From contig RFST01000002.1 of the NCBI GenBank assembly GCA_009923855.1, forward strand, positions 1 through 55,140: 55,140 bases of DNA. The letters are read 5' to 3'. Shown piece after piece: positions 33,519-45,111 of this stretch. Positions within the stretch are counted from its first letter, which is position 1. Every line of letters starts with the position of its first letter. The notes below the pieces were generated by a model. The model ran no database searches and was not told where the DNA came from. It worked only from the letters and a program-made list of their open reading frames with translations. Both the position numbers and the translations under genes were made by a program. Source of the DNA: Actinomycetota bacterium (GTDB lineage: Bacteria > Actinomycetota > Acidimicrobiia > Acidimicrobiales > Ilumatobacteraceae).

Positions 33519-34541
33519 ATGGCGACCGGCGCTGCGCTCGAGGTGATCACTCCTGGCGCCAGCGTGGGGGTGGGAAGCCTTCCGCACCGCGACGCTCTGG
33601 CTGCTGTCGAGTTCACCATTGCCAACTTCGATGTACCGGTAGTACCGCGGCTACCGCGTCGAAGCGGATCGGAATCCCTGGTTGCTCAGGCGATGGTTGG
33701 CGCGGCGGGAATCACCCTCGGCCAGTACGGCACGGTGGCGGTCGACGTCGACCGACTCGATCCCGATGCGGCGGTTGTCACCGGCCTGCACACCGAGAAC
33801 TTCGGCGGCTTTCGCGCATTCGTGGAACACGCACCACACCTGTTGGAAGAGGGACGTGCCTTCAAATGGCAGTTCGTCGGCCCGGTCACCCTGGGTGGCG
33901 CGTTGGTACGTGCCGGAGCTCCGCGCAGCCTCGCATTCGAGGTTGCCGAGCGCACGGTGGCCGCCCATGTGAGCGCACTTGGTGCGCTGTTGGCGTCGGC
34001 GTTGCCCGGGCACCCGCAGTTGATCGTTCTCGACGAACCCTGGCTTGCCGACCTGATGTCGAGCGATTTCCCCCTGGCCCCTGACGCCGCAGCCGACCTG
34101 GTGTCGTCCGCCATGGCTGCCGCGCAGCCATACGGCACTGTCGGGTTGCACTGTTGTTACGACGCCGATTGGCCGCCATTGCTCGAGGCAGGCCCGCAGG
34201 TGCTGTCTCTGCCGGCCTCACCGCGGGTGGCCAATGTGGCGGGGTATCTCGAACGCTTCCTCGATGGCGGTGGGTGGATCGCGTGGGGCGCTGTGAGCAC
34301 CGACGGACCGGTTGGGGTGACGGCGTCGAGGGCCTGGGGGGCACTCACCGACATGTGGTGCGACCTCGTGAAACGTGGTATCGATCCGGATCTGTTGCGG
34401 GATCGCAGCATGATCAGTCCGCGCCGTGGGCTGGCGTCGTACCCACCGGTGGTCGCCGCCGATATCTGTCGCACCCTGCGCGACGTCGGCCGTCGAGTTC
34501 GCGATGCCGCGTGCGCCACCAAATTGATGCTGAGCACGTGA
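33519..34541 (+). CDS. MetE/methionine synthase II C-terminal-like protein
   Basis: VGVGSLPHRDALAAVEF, FKWQFVGPVTLGGALV, LIVLDEPWLADL, GLHCCYDADWPPLLEAG, WGAVSTDGPVGV, ISPRRGLASYPP. Confidence 0.82.
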   Translation: MATGAALEVITPGASVGVGSLPHRDALAAVEFTIANFDVPVVPRLPRRSGSESLVAQAMVGAAGITLGQYGTVAVDVDRLDPDAAVVTGLHTENFGGFRAFVEHAPHLLEEGRAFKWQFVGPVTLGGALVRAGAPRSLAFEVAERTVAAHVSALGALLASALPGHPQLIVLDEPWLADLMSSDFPLAPDAAADLVSSAMAAAQPYGTVGLHCCYDADWPPLLEAGPQVLSLPASPRVANVAGYLERFLDGGGWIAWGAVSTDGPVGVTASRAWGALTDMWCDLVKRGIDPDLLRDRSMISPRRGLASYPPVVAADICRTLRDVGRRVRDAACATKLMLST

Positions 34542-36647
<2,106 letters not shown>

Positions 36648-36667
36648 GCGACAACGCCCGGTGAGAA

Positions 36668-37258
36668 CTACACCACGTTGAATTGCCAGGTGAACGATCG
36701 CGCGCGTTCACGGCCTTCGGCTATGGGCCAGTGCACAACTGTCACCCGGTGAATTCCCGACTCGAACCGCTCAATCTCGGCAGCGGCCGAAGGGGTGAAC
36801 GTGAGCGTGGAGTTACCGGGTTCGAACACGGTCACCGGGGGGACCGAAATCTGTTCCCCGGGGTCGGTGAGGCTGTCCTGCAGGCTTGACAGGTCAACGG
36901 TTTCGAGTTCAACGCCATCGATGATCAGCACACCCGTATAGCCGGGTGCAAGATCGACGAAGACGTTCGTTTGGGCCAGAGCCTGTTCGGCATCGGGCAC
37001 TGGGACGACCGACTCCACCGTGGCGGGAAGGTCCACTCGGTCGTCGCCGGTCACTCCGATCAGCAGACCTCGCGCGACAAAGACCAGTCCGAGTGCGATG
37101 ACGGCGGACACGATGAGCAGACCGCGGTCGATGCGCCGTCGGCCACCCGTGGTTGGTGCAGGGTTGCTTGAGGGTGCCGTCGAGGCGTCGTCAGCCACCG
37201 TGGCGGTGGCGTGTTCGGCGCTTTCGGGGGAGGGGTTTGGGTCGATGTCGTCGGCCAC
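36668..37258 (-). CDS. Single-TM protein with extracytoplasmic domain, unknown function, divergent from the PASTA protein
   Basis: Pro/Ala/Thr-rich N-terminus, RRRIDRGLLIVSAVIALGLVFVARGLLIG TM, soluble C-terminus. GTG 37258 with CATGAT 6 nt upstream. Confidence 0.65.
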   Translation of the reverse strand: MADDIDPNPSPESAEHATATVADDASTAPSSNPAPTTGGRRRIDRGLLIVSAVIALGLVFVARGLLIGVTGDDRVDLPATVESVVPVPDAEQALAQTNVFVDLAPGYTGVLIIDGVELETVDLSSLQDSLTDPGEQISVPPVTVFEPGNSTLTFTPSAAAEIERFESGIHRVTVVHWPIAEGRERARSFTWQFNVV

Positions 37259-37327
37259 GACGCCATCATGCCCGGCCGTCGGCGGTGACCCCAACCGGAG
37301 CGCGAACACCGATAGCGTCGAGGGCTC

Positions 37328-39331
37328 GTGGATGGATCGCTCGAGCAGGTGCTGCCCGATGTCGGCACGGTGGTCGGCGGCCGATGGGTCGTCACCGCGG
37401 CGGTGTCGTCGGGGTCAAGCTTTTCAGTATTCGATGCGCGTGGTGTCGACGACGATCAGCCGGTCACCTTGAAATGCGTCACCCCTGCCCTGTCGGCACC
37501 GGTGGGCTTCGATCAGCGCTTCGACGCAGCAATGCGGCGTTGTTCAGTGGTGAGCCATCCGGGTTTGGTTGCCGTGTTCGACTGGGGCAGCGAGGCAACT
37601 CCTGTGGGTCGGCGCTCGTGGGTCGTGACCGAACCAATCGAGGCCGGAAGCCTTCGTGATGTGCTCGACCGGGGTCGGCGTCTGTCGCCATCACAGGCTC
37701 TGGCGGTCGGTCTCGATATCTGTCGGGCGTTGGCCGAAGCGCACGCCCATGGGTTGGTCCATGGGGAGATCACGCCGTCGAAGATCCTCTTCGGTGCTGA
37801 TGGCCGGCCACGCCTGGCGGATGTGGGCCCCGCACGCGTGCTGGCTGAGCCTTTCTGGGTCGACCCCGCCGGTATCGACAATCATGTTGCGGCCTACGCA
37901 TCACCCGAGCAGGTACACGGTGCACCTCCGGGGCCGGCGTCGGATATCTATGCACTTGCGCTGGTGTTGGTAGAGGCTGTGACCGGGTCGGTTCCCTTCG
38001 ATGCCGGGTCGACCACCGCCACCCTCGCCGCTCGTGTCGACCGGTTGCTCCCGGTCGGCGCCGAACTCGGGCCACTTGCTGCACCGTTGGAACGAGCAGC
38101 CCGTCCTGACCCGGCGGAGCGCAGCGATGCGGTGGCGATGGGTACCGCATTACTGGAGGTCGCGCGCCGTCTCCCGAGGCCAGAGCCGGTGCCTGTGCCG
38201 TCGCGACCTGTGCCACGCACCACCGCCGTCACCGACCGTACCGAGCCACTGACGATCGTCACCTCCGATGCCCCGTCGATCGCTGACGCTGTCAGCGCAC
38301 CGACACCATCGCCGCCGGTTGTCGAGGTTGCGCAGGACGACCCCGCAGCGGACGCGTCCGCTGACATACCCGCTGCTGACAACGCCGAGCCCGATGCTGA
38401 CGACGTCATCACACCCCGTCGGCGTCCCCGATGGCTGCTGCCCTCCGCTGCTGCTGCGGGCGTCATCATTGTGGTTCTTGCCCTGCGATGGCTGCTGGTG
38501 ACGCCGGTGCACACCGTTCCCGATCTGGTTGGTGTGGAAGAGTCCGCGGCCATCAATCGCGTTGCTCCGTTCTCCTGGGAAGTTGAAATCGTGCGGCAGC
38601 GATCCGATGAGGTTCCTGATGCGGGAACGGTCATATCGAGCAGCCCGTCGGCTGGGGTCGAGATCGCCGAGGGTGGGCTCCTTCGTCTGGAGGTCAGCGA
38701 TGGGCCTTTACTGCGTGAACTCCCGGAGGTCACCGGCCTGGCTGCCGAGGCGGCCATCGCGGCCTTATCCGAGGCGGGGCTTGACCCCTATGAAGAACGA
38801 ATTGCCAACGAGGTCATTCCTGCAGGTGAGGTGATCTCGTGGGATGTGCCCGGCGACATGACCGTGCGTGCCGGTTCCCGCGTCGAACCGGGCACCGTAC
38901 TGCGCCTCGTGGTGTCATCTGGGCCGGCTGCGCGAACGGTGCCCGATCTCAGCGGTGCCCAAGTCGGCGCAGCGCGGGCCTCACTCGTCGATATCGGACT
39001 GCGCATTACCACGGTCGAATCCATTTACGACGATGAAATCCCCGAGGGTCAGATCATCGATCAAGATCCGGCCCCGGGTACCAGCGTCGATCGTGGGACC
39101 ACCGTGGGGGTCACGGTGTCGCTCGGTGTGGAGGTTCTTGTGATGCCATCGCTGGGCGATGGCATCGATTTCGAGACGGCACGCAGAATTCTGAGCGACG
39201 CCGGTTTCGAGGTGGAACTGATCCTTGGGGCGCGTGACGGCATCGTGGACGAGGTCACGGTCAACGGTGAGACGGTGCGTGCGGGCGACGAATTCGAGCC
39301 GGGCGCGGTCGCTGAAGTCACCGCCGTCTGA
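37328..39331 (+). CDS. PASTA-domain serine/threonine kinase-like protein, predicted pseudokinase
   Basis: Kinase-fold N-lobe and C-lobe (VTLKCV; HGLVHGEITPSKILFGADGRPRLADVGPARVL; YASPEQVHGAPPGPASDIYALALVLVEAVTGSVPF), TM AAAAGVIIVVLALRWLLV, then four PASTA-like repeats (TVPDLVGVEESAAINRV; ELPEVTGLAAEAAIAALSEAGL; TVPDLSGAQVGAARASLVDIGL; VMPSLGDGIDFETARRILSDAGF). Confidence 0.9.
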   Translation: MDGSLEQVLPDVGTVVGGRWVVTAAVSSGSSFSVFDARGVDDDQPVTLKCVTPALSAPVGFDQRFDAAMRRCSVVSHPGLVAVFDWGSEATPVGRRSWVVTEPIEAGSLRDVLDRGRRLSPSQALAVGLDICRALAEAHAHGLVHGEITPSKILFGADGRPRLADVGPARVLAEPFWVDPAGIDNHVAAYASPEQVHGAPPGPASDIYALALVLVEAVTGSVPFDAGSTTATLAARVDRLLPVGAELGPLAAPLERAARPDPAERSDAVAMGTALLEVARRLPRPEPVPVPSRPVPRTTAVTDRTEPLTIVTSDAPSIADAVSAPTPSPPVVEVAQDDPAADASADIPAADNAEPDADDVITPRRRPRWLLPSAAAAGVIIVVLALRWLLVTPVHTVPDLVGVEESAAINRVAPFSWEVEIVRQRSDEVPDAGTVISSSPSAGVEIAEGGLLRLEVSDGPLLRELPEVTGLAAEAAIAALSEAGLDPYEERIANEVIPAGEVISWDVPGDMTVRAGSRVEPGTVLRLVVSSGPAARTVPDLSGAQVGAARASLVDIGLRITTVESIYDDEIPEGQIIDQDPAPGTSVDRGTTVGVTVSLGVEVLVMPSLGDGIDFETARRILSDAGFEVELILGARDGIVDEVTVNGETVRAGDEFEPGAVAEVTAV

Positions 39332-39398
39332 TTCTGGGGTGCGGATCGCGCGTGCAACGGCCTCGTCGGCGCGGTTGCTCGGTCACTAGCGTGTCGGA

Positions 39399-40277
39399 AT
39401 GACCGGTCGGCTCACAGGGCGCGTGGTGGTGGTGACCGGAGCCGGTCGCGGCCTTGGCCGAGCCCATGCTCTGGCACTGGCAGCCGAGGGTGCCTCAGTG
39501 GTGGTGAACGACCTTGGAGTCGACGATGATGGCCGCGGCTCCGATGCCACCGCCGCCGATGCCGTGGTGTCCGAGATTGTCGACGCGGGAGGTTCGGCGG
39601 TCGCCGACCATCACGACGTGTCGGACTGGGAGGCCGCCGGAGCGGTTGTTGCCGGTGCCGTTGCAGCCTTTGGCAATATCGATGTGGTCGTCAACAATGC
39701 GGGAATCCTGCGGGACCGGGCGATTGTCACGATGACCGAAGCCGATTGGGATGATGTGCTGCGGGTACATCTCAAAGGCCATTTCGCAATGACGCACTGG
39801 GCAGCGGCGCATTGGCGTCAGCGCCATCATGACGGTGAGCGTCGACCACGGTCGTTGATTCATACGGCCTCCACCTCGGGGCTGTTCGCGAATCCGGGTC
39901 AATCGAATTACGGCGCGGCGAAATCGGGAATCGCGACGCTCAGTCAGATCGCTGCGCAGGAACTGGCTCGCTACGACGTCATCTCGAACTGCATCGTCCC
40001 CGGCGCTCGCACACGGCTCACGCTTTCTCAACCAGGGCTCCCCGAGATCATGGAGCCACCCCCGGGAGGATTCGATGAATGGGATCCGGCCAATGTGTCA
40101 CCTCTCGTGGTGCTGCTCGCCGCACAGGATTGCCGGGTGACGGGTGAGACGTTGTCGGTCATGGGCGGCTCGCTGCAGCGGATGATGCCGTGGACCCCTG
40201 GTGCATCGGCCGAGAGTGCGACCACATGGACGGTCGACGGCTTGGCCGCTGCGCTCGAGTCGCTACGAACCTCGTAA
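39399..40277 (+). CDS. SDR family oxidoreductase
   Basis: VVVVTGAGRGLGRAHALALAAEGASVVVNDLG; VVNNAGILRD; YGAAKSGI. ATG with TAGCGT 6 nt upstream. Confidence 0.92.
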   Translation: MTGRLTGRVVVVTGAGRGLGRAHALALAAEGASVVVNDLGVDDDGRGSDATAADAVVSEIVDAGGSAVADHHDVSDWEAAGAVVAGAVAAFGNIDVVVNNAGILRDRAIVTMTEADWDDVLRVHLKGHFAMTHWAAAHWRQRHHDGERRPRSLIHTASTSGLFANPGQSNYGAAKSGIATLSQIAAQELARYDVISNCIVPGARTRLTLSQPGLPEIMEPPPGGFDEWDPANVSPLVVLLAAQDCRVTGETLSVMGGSLQRMMPWTPGASAESATTWTVDGLAAALESLRTS

Positions 40278-40295
40278 TACGGTTCGCCGCGGGTG

Positions 40296-40709
40296 TCAGA
40301 TGCCCGCAGTGATGGCCACGATCTCTTCGGCGACAGCGAGCGAGACCTCGTCGTCGGGAAGGCCGGCTTGCAGCGCCATCACCCGCATGATGTCGCCCTC
40401 AACCTGCACCTGCCCGGTCATGAAGGCCTGCATCACCACGGCGGGGTCGCGCTCCACCAGCAGCGCCCGCGCGGTGGCGTGGGTAAGCGTGATGGTGGCG
40501 TGGGGGTCATCAACAACGCCGAGATCGAGATCGACAGTGCCGTCGGATGTGTCGAGGTGGGCAGCGATCTCACCATCGCCGAAGGGCACCTCGGTGACGG
40601 TCAAGTTCACCCGAACATCAACGGTCGGAGGGGCCACAGCGTCGGCATGGCGCTGACGGATCTCCCGCGCGGCCTCGATCCATTCGGGGGTGAGGAACTC
40701 GTGGGGCAC
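40296..40709 (-). CDS. SCP-2 sterol-binding-domain protein
   Basis: VDLDLGVVDDPHATITLTHATARALLVERDPAVVMQAFMTGQVQVEGDIMRVMAL. Confidence 0.82.
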   Translation of the reverse strand: MPHEFLTPEWIEAAREIRQRHADAVAPPTVDVRVNLTVTEVPFGDGEIAAHLDTSDGTVDLDLGVVDDPHATITLTHATARALLVERDPAVVMQAFMTGQVQVEGDIMRVMALQAGLPDDEVSLAVAEEIVAITAGI

Positions 40710-40759
40710 GCGAGCACGCTACCGCTGCTGATGTCCGAGGGTGATGCCCAGCCCACCGG

Positions 40760-41890
40760 TCATTGGCCGGGATGCAGGGTGAACATCCGACGCTCGGTGG
40801 TCACCTCGGCAAGCACGTCATGATCAAGGTCGTAACCGAGGCCTGGCGCGGTGGGCACCGCGACCAATCCATCGACAACGTCGATTGGGTCACGCACGAT
40901 GTCGCGAGCCCAGAAGCGACGCGAGGCGCTGATGTCCCCCGGCAGGGTGAAGCCGTCGAGGGCGGCGAGGGCGCAGTTGGCTGCTCGGCCGATGCCGGTC
41001 TCCAGCATTCCACCGCACCACACCGCAATGCCGCGCTCACGGCAGAGGTCGTGGATGCGGCGCGCGGTCAGATAGCCGCCGACACGCCCCGGCTTGATGT
41101 TGATCACCGATGTGGCGCCGACATCGATGGCGTCCGATGCCTGGGTGAGCGACTCGATCGACTCGTCGAGGCAGACGGGTGTGGTCGATGCGGCCGCGAG
41201 GGCGGCGTGGGAGAGCAGGTCGTCGACGGGCATGGGCTGCTCAATCAACAGCAGGCCGAACTCGTCGAGGCGGCAGAGATGGTCGATATCGGTGCGCCGG
41301 TAGGCGGTATTGGCGTCCACCTGCAGGCCCATGTCATCGCCAATGAGGTCGCGAACGCGGCGCACCGGTTCGATATCCCAGCCGGGTTCGATCTTGAGTT
41401 TGATGCGGGCATAGCCGTCATCGACGTATCCCTGCACCGAGGTGAGAAGGTCGTCGAGGTTGTCGAATATGCCGACGCTGACACCACTTGGCACATGGTC
41501 GCGAGTGCCACCCAGCAGTTGGTGCAGGGTGCGGTTCTGCGCCCGCAACTCGGCATCGAGTGCCGCCATCTCGAGTGCTGCTTTGGCCATATGGTGGCCT
41601 TTGAACGGTCCCAGAACCCGGTCGACGTCGGCAGCCGATATGTCACCGGCAGCGGCCAATGCAGGTGCCAAGAATCGCTCGATCACTGTGGCGACACCAT
41701 CGACGAACTCCGATGAGTACAGGGGCTCGGACATTGCGACGCATTCGCCCCATCCGGTGGGTTCGTCGGCACCGTCGTGACACCATCCCACGAGCAGGAT
41801 GTCGCGGGCGGTCTGGGAACCGAAACTGGTGCGGAAGGGTGTGACCAGCGGCATGGCGATGCGCCGTAGTTCGAGTCCGGTCAGATGCAT
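40760..41890 (-). CDS. o-succinylbenzoate synthase / N-succinylamino acid racemase family (enolase superfamily)
   Basis: RIKLKIEPGWD, LQVDANTAYR, LIEQPM, CLDESI, NIKPGRVGG. Confidence 0.88.
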   Translation of the reverse strand: MHLTGLELRRIAMPLVTPFRTSFGSQTARDILLVGWCHDGADEPTGWGECVAMSEPLYSSEFVDGVATVIERFLAPALAAAGDISAADVDRVLGPFKGHHMAKAALEMAALDAELRAQNRTLHQLLGGTRDHVPSGVSVGIFDNLDDLLTSVQGYVDDGYARIKLKIEPGWDIEPVRRVRDLIGDDMGLQVDANTAYRRTDIDHLCRLDEFGLLLIEQPMPVDDLLSHAALAAASTTPVCLDESIESLTQASDAIDVGATSVINIKPGRVGGYLTARRIHDLCRERGIAVWCGGMLETGIGRAANCALAALDGFTLPGDISASRRFWARDIVRDPIDVVDGLVAVPTAPGLGYDLDHDVLAEVTTERRMFTLHPGQ

Positions 41891-41891
41891 G

Positions 41892-42602
41892 TCACGTGCC
41901 GTCTTTCAGTAGGTAGTCACCGTCGCGACTCATGCCGATCACCGTGGCGCCGCGGGCCATCGCTGTTGAGAGGGCATCGCGGACGTCGACGCGCCAGCGC
42001 TCGGCAGCGGTGGGGTCGGTGCGTCGCAGAGCCACGATGTCGGCCGGTGTGGGCACGTGGAGGTCTGCTGGCGCATTGTCGGGTCGAGGCCGGTCGGCCA
42101 CGGCCCATGCAGCGACGAGTCGGTCGCTGTCATCCCCGGCATTCACCGCATCGCTCATCGGCCCGTAGAAGTTCACCAGATACTCCGAGATCTCGGCTCC
42201 GAGCACCTCGAGGTTGAACCAGGCGTTGGCGCGCACGAGGGGATCGAACGTCCATGTGATCCAGTCGATGCCACGCTCGGCAGCCCACGTGCGCTGGTGG
42301 TATTTCATGGCACGTCCCAGCCCGCTGTGGCGCACTCCCGGCAGCACACCGGTGATGTGACTGTGCAGAGCGGCATCTCCTTGGTGGCGAGCGAGGAAGC
42401 CGAACGAGGCGCCGAGGAGGTGGTCGCCGTCATATGCGCCGGCCACATAACCGCCAGCGTGCTCGATCGCAAGCAGCAGCTCGGGGCCGACCATCGGCCG
42501 GTTCGCCCCCCAGATCTGCTGGAGGACGCGTCCGGCATCGGCCATTTCGGCCGGGGTCGACAAGGTGACGATGTTGATGTCGGGGCCGACGTCATCACTC
42601 AC
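41892..42602 (-). CDS. GNAT-superfamily acyltransferase
   Basis: FLARHQGDAALHSHITGVLPGVRHSGLGRAMKYHQRTWAAERGIDWITWTFDPLVRANAWFNLEVLGAEISEYLVNFYGPM. GTG 42602 preferred (TACCGT 7 nt upstream). Confidence 0.82.
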   Translation of the reverse strand: MSDDVGPDINIVTLSTPAEMADAGRVLQQIWGANRPMVGPELLLAIEHAGGYVAGAYDGDHLLGASFGFLARHQGDAALHSHITGVLPGVRHSGLGRAMKYHQRTWAAERGIDWITWTFDPLVRANAWFNLEVLGAEISEYLVNFYGPMSDAVNAGDDSDRLVAAWAVADRPRPDNAPADLHVPTPADIVALRRTDPTAAERWRVDVRDALSTAMARGATVIGMSRDGDYLLKDGT

Positions 42603-42731
42603 GATGCCCACGGTAGCCGTGAGGGCGTGGGCTGCCACGGCCGACTCGGTGTGTCCGGTCGCATTGACATCTCGTACGAAGACGTGTGCGTGGTTGGTGG
42701 TGACCGTGTCGGTAGGTAACGATGTCGGTCT

Positions 42732-44297
42732 ATGTCGCGGATCCTCGTCACTGAAGCCATCGCCGATGGCGGTCTAGATCGCTTGCGCGCCGCCGGGCAC
42801 ACGGTGGACGTCCGCGAGGGTCTCAGTCCGTCGCAGCTCGTGGAGGCAATCGACGGTGCTCATGCATTGATTATTCGTTCGGCAACGCAGGTCACCGATG
42901 AGGTGCTGGCAGCGGGTCGCGATTTGGTCGTGGTGGGCCGCGCCGGCATCGGTCTCGACAATGTGGACGTGGCTGCCGCGACCGAGCGGGGCGTGATGGT
43001 GGTGAATGCACCGCAGTCCAACATCATCTCTGCAGCCGAACACACCATGGCGCTGCTGCTGGCCCAGGCTCGCAATGTCCCTCAGGCCCACTCGGCACTG
43101 GTCGACGGACGATGGGAACGCTCACGCTGGGAGGGTGTGGAACTCGCGGACAAGACCCTCGGTGTCGTCGGGTTGGGCCGTATCGGCAAACTCGTCGCCG
43201 ACCGGGCGCGCGGATTTCAGATGCGGATCGTGGCCTACGACCCGTTCGTCTCGGCTGACCGCGCCAAGCAGATGGGCGTGGAATTGATGTCGTTGGTCGA
43301 GCTGGTTGCGGCCTCGGATTTCTTGACCGTGCACCTGCCGAAGAACAACGAGACTACCGGTTTGATCAACCGCGAATTGTTGTCCGGGGCGAAACCCTCA
43401 TTGCGGGTCATCAATGTGGCGCGCGGTGGCATCGTTGACGAGGCTGACCTGGCTGCGTGTATTGATGAGGGCATCATTGCGGGAGCAGCGCTCGATGTGT
43501 TCTCGACGGAACCGTGCACCGAGTCACCGCTGTTTGGCCGCCCTGAGGTGGTGGTCACCCCGCACCTCGGCGCGAGCACCCGTGAGGCCCAAGACAAGGC
43601 CGGCGATGCCATCGCTGACATGGTGTTGCTGGCGTTGGCCGGGGATTTCGTGCCGTGGGCTGTGAACGTTGATGCCGCTGAAGCCAACGAGAACCTTCGG
43701 CCCTATCTGGGTCTGGCCGAGCGACTCGGACGGTTGTACTCGTCACTGGTCGGTTCAACTCCCGAATCGTTCGAATTCCGGGTGGAGGGCGATATCGCCG
43801 CGTACGACACGCGTATTCTGGGCCTGGCCGTACTCAAAGGGTTTTTCTCGCGGATCTCCGATGAGCAGGTGAGTTATGTGAACGCACCGCGTCTGGCCGG
43901 CGCCGCCGGCCTCGAGATGCGCGAGGTGTCGACCGCGGTGTCGGACGAGTACGTCAATCTGCTCACGATCACCGGTGGGCAGCACTCGATTGCGGGCACT
44001 CTCACCGGGCGCAGCGCCCGCCAGCGATTGGTGGAAGTGGACGGGCACGGTGTTGATGTGCCGCCTGCCGATCACATGTTGCTGATCTCCAATGACGACC
44101 GGCCGGGTGTGATCGGTGCGGTGGGCACCATCCTCGGTGATGCGCAGGTGAATATCGCCGATATGGACGTGGGGCGGGTCGATCGCCCCGGCTCTGCGTT
44201 GATGCTGATCGCCACCGGGTCACGGGTGGATGACAGTGTCGCAGATCGGTTGCGTGCGGCGGCCGGGGTGACCAGCGTCATTGCCCTCGAGGGGTGA
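42732..44297 (+). CDS. serA: D-3-phosphoglycerate dehydrogenase (long form with C-terminal ACT domain)
   Basis: [54 protein letters not shown]-terminal [27 protein letters not shown]. Confidence 0.96.
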   Translation: MSRILVTEAIADGGLDRLRAAGHTVDVREGLSPSQLVEAIDGAHALIIRSATQVTDEVLAAGRDLVVVGRAGIGLDNVDVAAATERGVMVVNAPQSNIISAAEHTMALLLAQARNVPQAHSALVDGRWERSRWEGVELADKTLGVVGLGRIGKLVADRARGFQMRIVAYDPFVSADRAKQMGVELMSLVELVAASDFLTVHLPKNNETTGLINRELLSGAKPSLRVINVARGGIVDEADLAACIDEGIIAGAALDVFSTEPCTESPLFGRPEVVVTPHLGASTREAQDKAGDAIADMVLLALAGDFVPWAVNVDAAEANENLRPYLGLAERLGRLYSSLVGSTPESFEFRVEGDIAAYDTRILGLAVLKGFFSRISDEQVSYVNAPRLAGAAGLEMREVSTAVSDEYVNLLTITGGQHSIAGTLTGRSARQRLVEVDGHGVDVPPADHMLLISNDDRPGVIGAVGTILGDAQVNIADMDVGRVDRPGSALMLIATGSRVDDSVADRLRAAAGVTSVIALEG

Positions 44298-45107
44298 TCA
44301 CGAGCGGCAGTCGTCGCGCGTGGTGATGGCAACCCGCCGCGCAGCCTCGGCATACTCGGCACCGGAGCCGGCGTAGAGAATTGCGCGCGATGAGTTAATG
44401 ATCACGCCGCGTCCGGTGGCGTCAGCACCAGAGGTGACCGCATCAGCAGCCGAGCCACCCTGCGCTCCAACACCCGGCACCAGGATCGGCAATGAGCCAA
44501 CTTCTGCACGCACACGGGCCAGTTCGCGGGGATATGTGGCGCCGACGACCACACCGCAATCGCCGAGCGGTGCCCAACGTTGGGCAACCATGCGCGCAAC
44601 TCGGATGTAGAGGGGTTCCCCTTCCACCTCGAGCATCTGCAGTTCATCGCCGCCGGGGTTGGAGGTGCGGCACAGTGCGATCACCCCACCACCAGCGGCG
44701 AGGAAAGGCTCGATCGAATCGGTGCCAAGGTAGGGGTTGACGGTGACGGCGTCGGCGCCGTAGCGGTTGAAAGCCTCACGGGCATACTGCTCGGCAGTGG
44801 AGCCGATGTCGCCTCGCTTGGCATCGAGAATGAGCACGACATCGCTGTGGTTGTCGCGGATATGGGTACAAATCCGCTCGAGTTGATCCTCGGCGCCGTG
44901 AGCGGCGAAGTATGCGATCTGCGGTTTAAAGGCGCAGACGAGGTCGGCTGTGGCATCGACGATGTCGATGCAGAAGCGTTCGATCGCGTCGGGGCGCCCG
45001 TCGAGTGGTTCGGGCATTCGGTTGAGATCCGGATCGAGTCCAACGCACAGGGCGCTATCGCTCACCTCCCATGCCCGTTGGAGGCGGGCATGGAAACCGC
45101 CGGGCAC
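44298..45107 (-). CDS. pyrF: Orotidine 5'-phosphate decarboxylase
   Basis: LCVGLDPDL, LILDAKRGDIGSTAEQYAREAF, VTVNPYLGTDSIEPFL, LPILVPGVGAQGG. Confidence 0.94.
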   Translation of the reverse strand: MPGGFHARLQRAWEVSDSALCVGLDPDLNRMPEPLDGRPDAIERFCIDIVDATADLVCAFKPQIAYFAAHGAEDQLERICTHIRDNHSDVVLILDAKRGDIGSTAEQYAREAFNRYGADAVTVNPYLGTDSIEPFLAAGGGVIALCRTSNPGGDELQMLEVEGEPLYIRVARMVAQRWAPLGDCGVVVGATYPRELARVRAEVGSLPILVPGVGAQGGSAADAVTSGADATGRGVIINSSRAILYAGSGAEYAEAARRVAITTRDDCRS

Positions 45108-45111
45108 TGGC

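Noticed and set aside
37690-38760. Ser/Thr-rich minus ORFs (e.g. 37948..38757) opposite the PASTA gene
   Set aside because: Low-complexity translations of the antisense strand; no support beyond being open.
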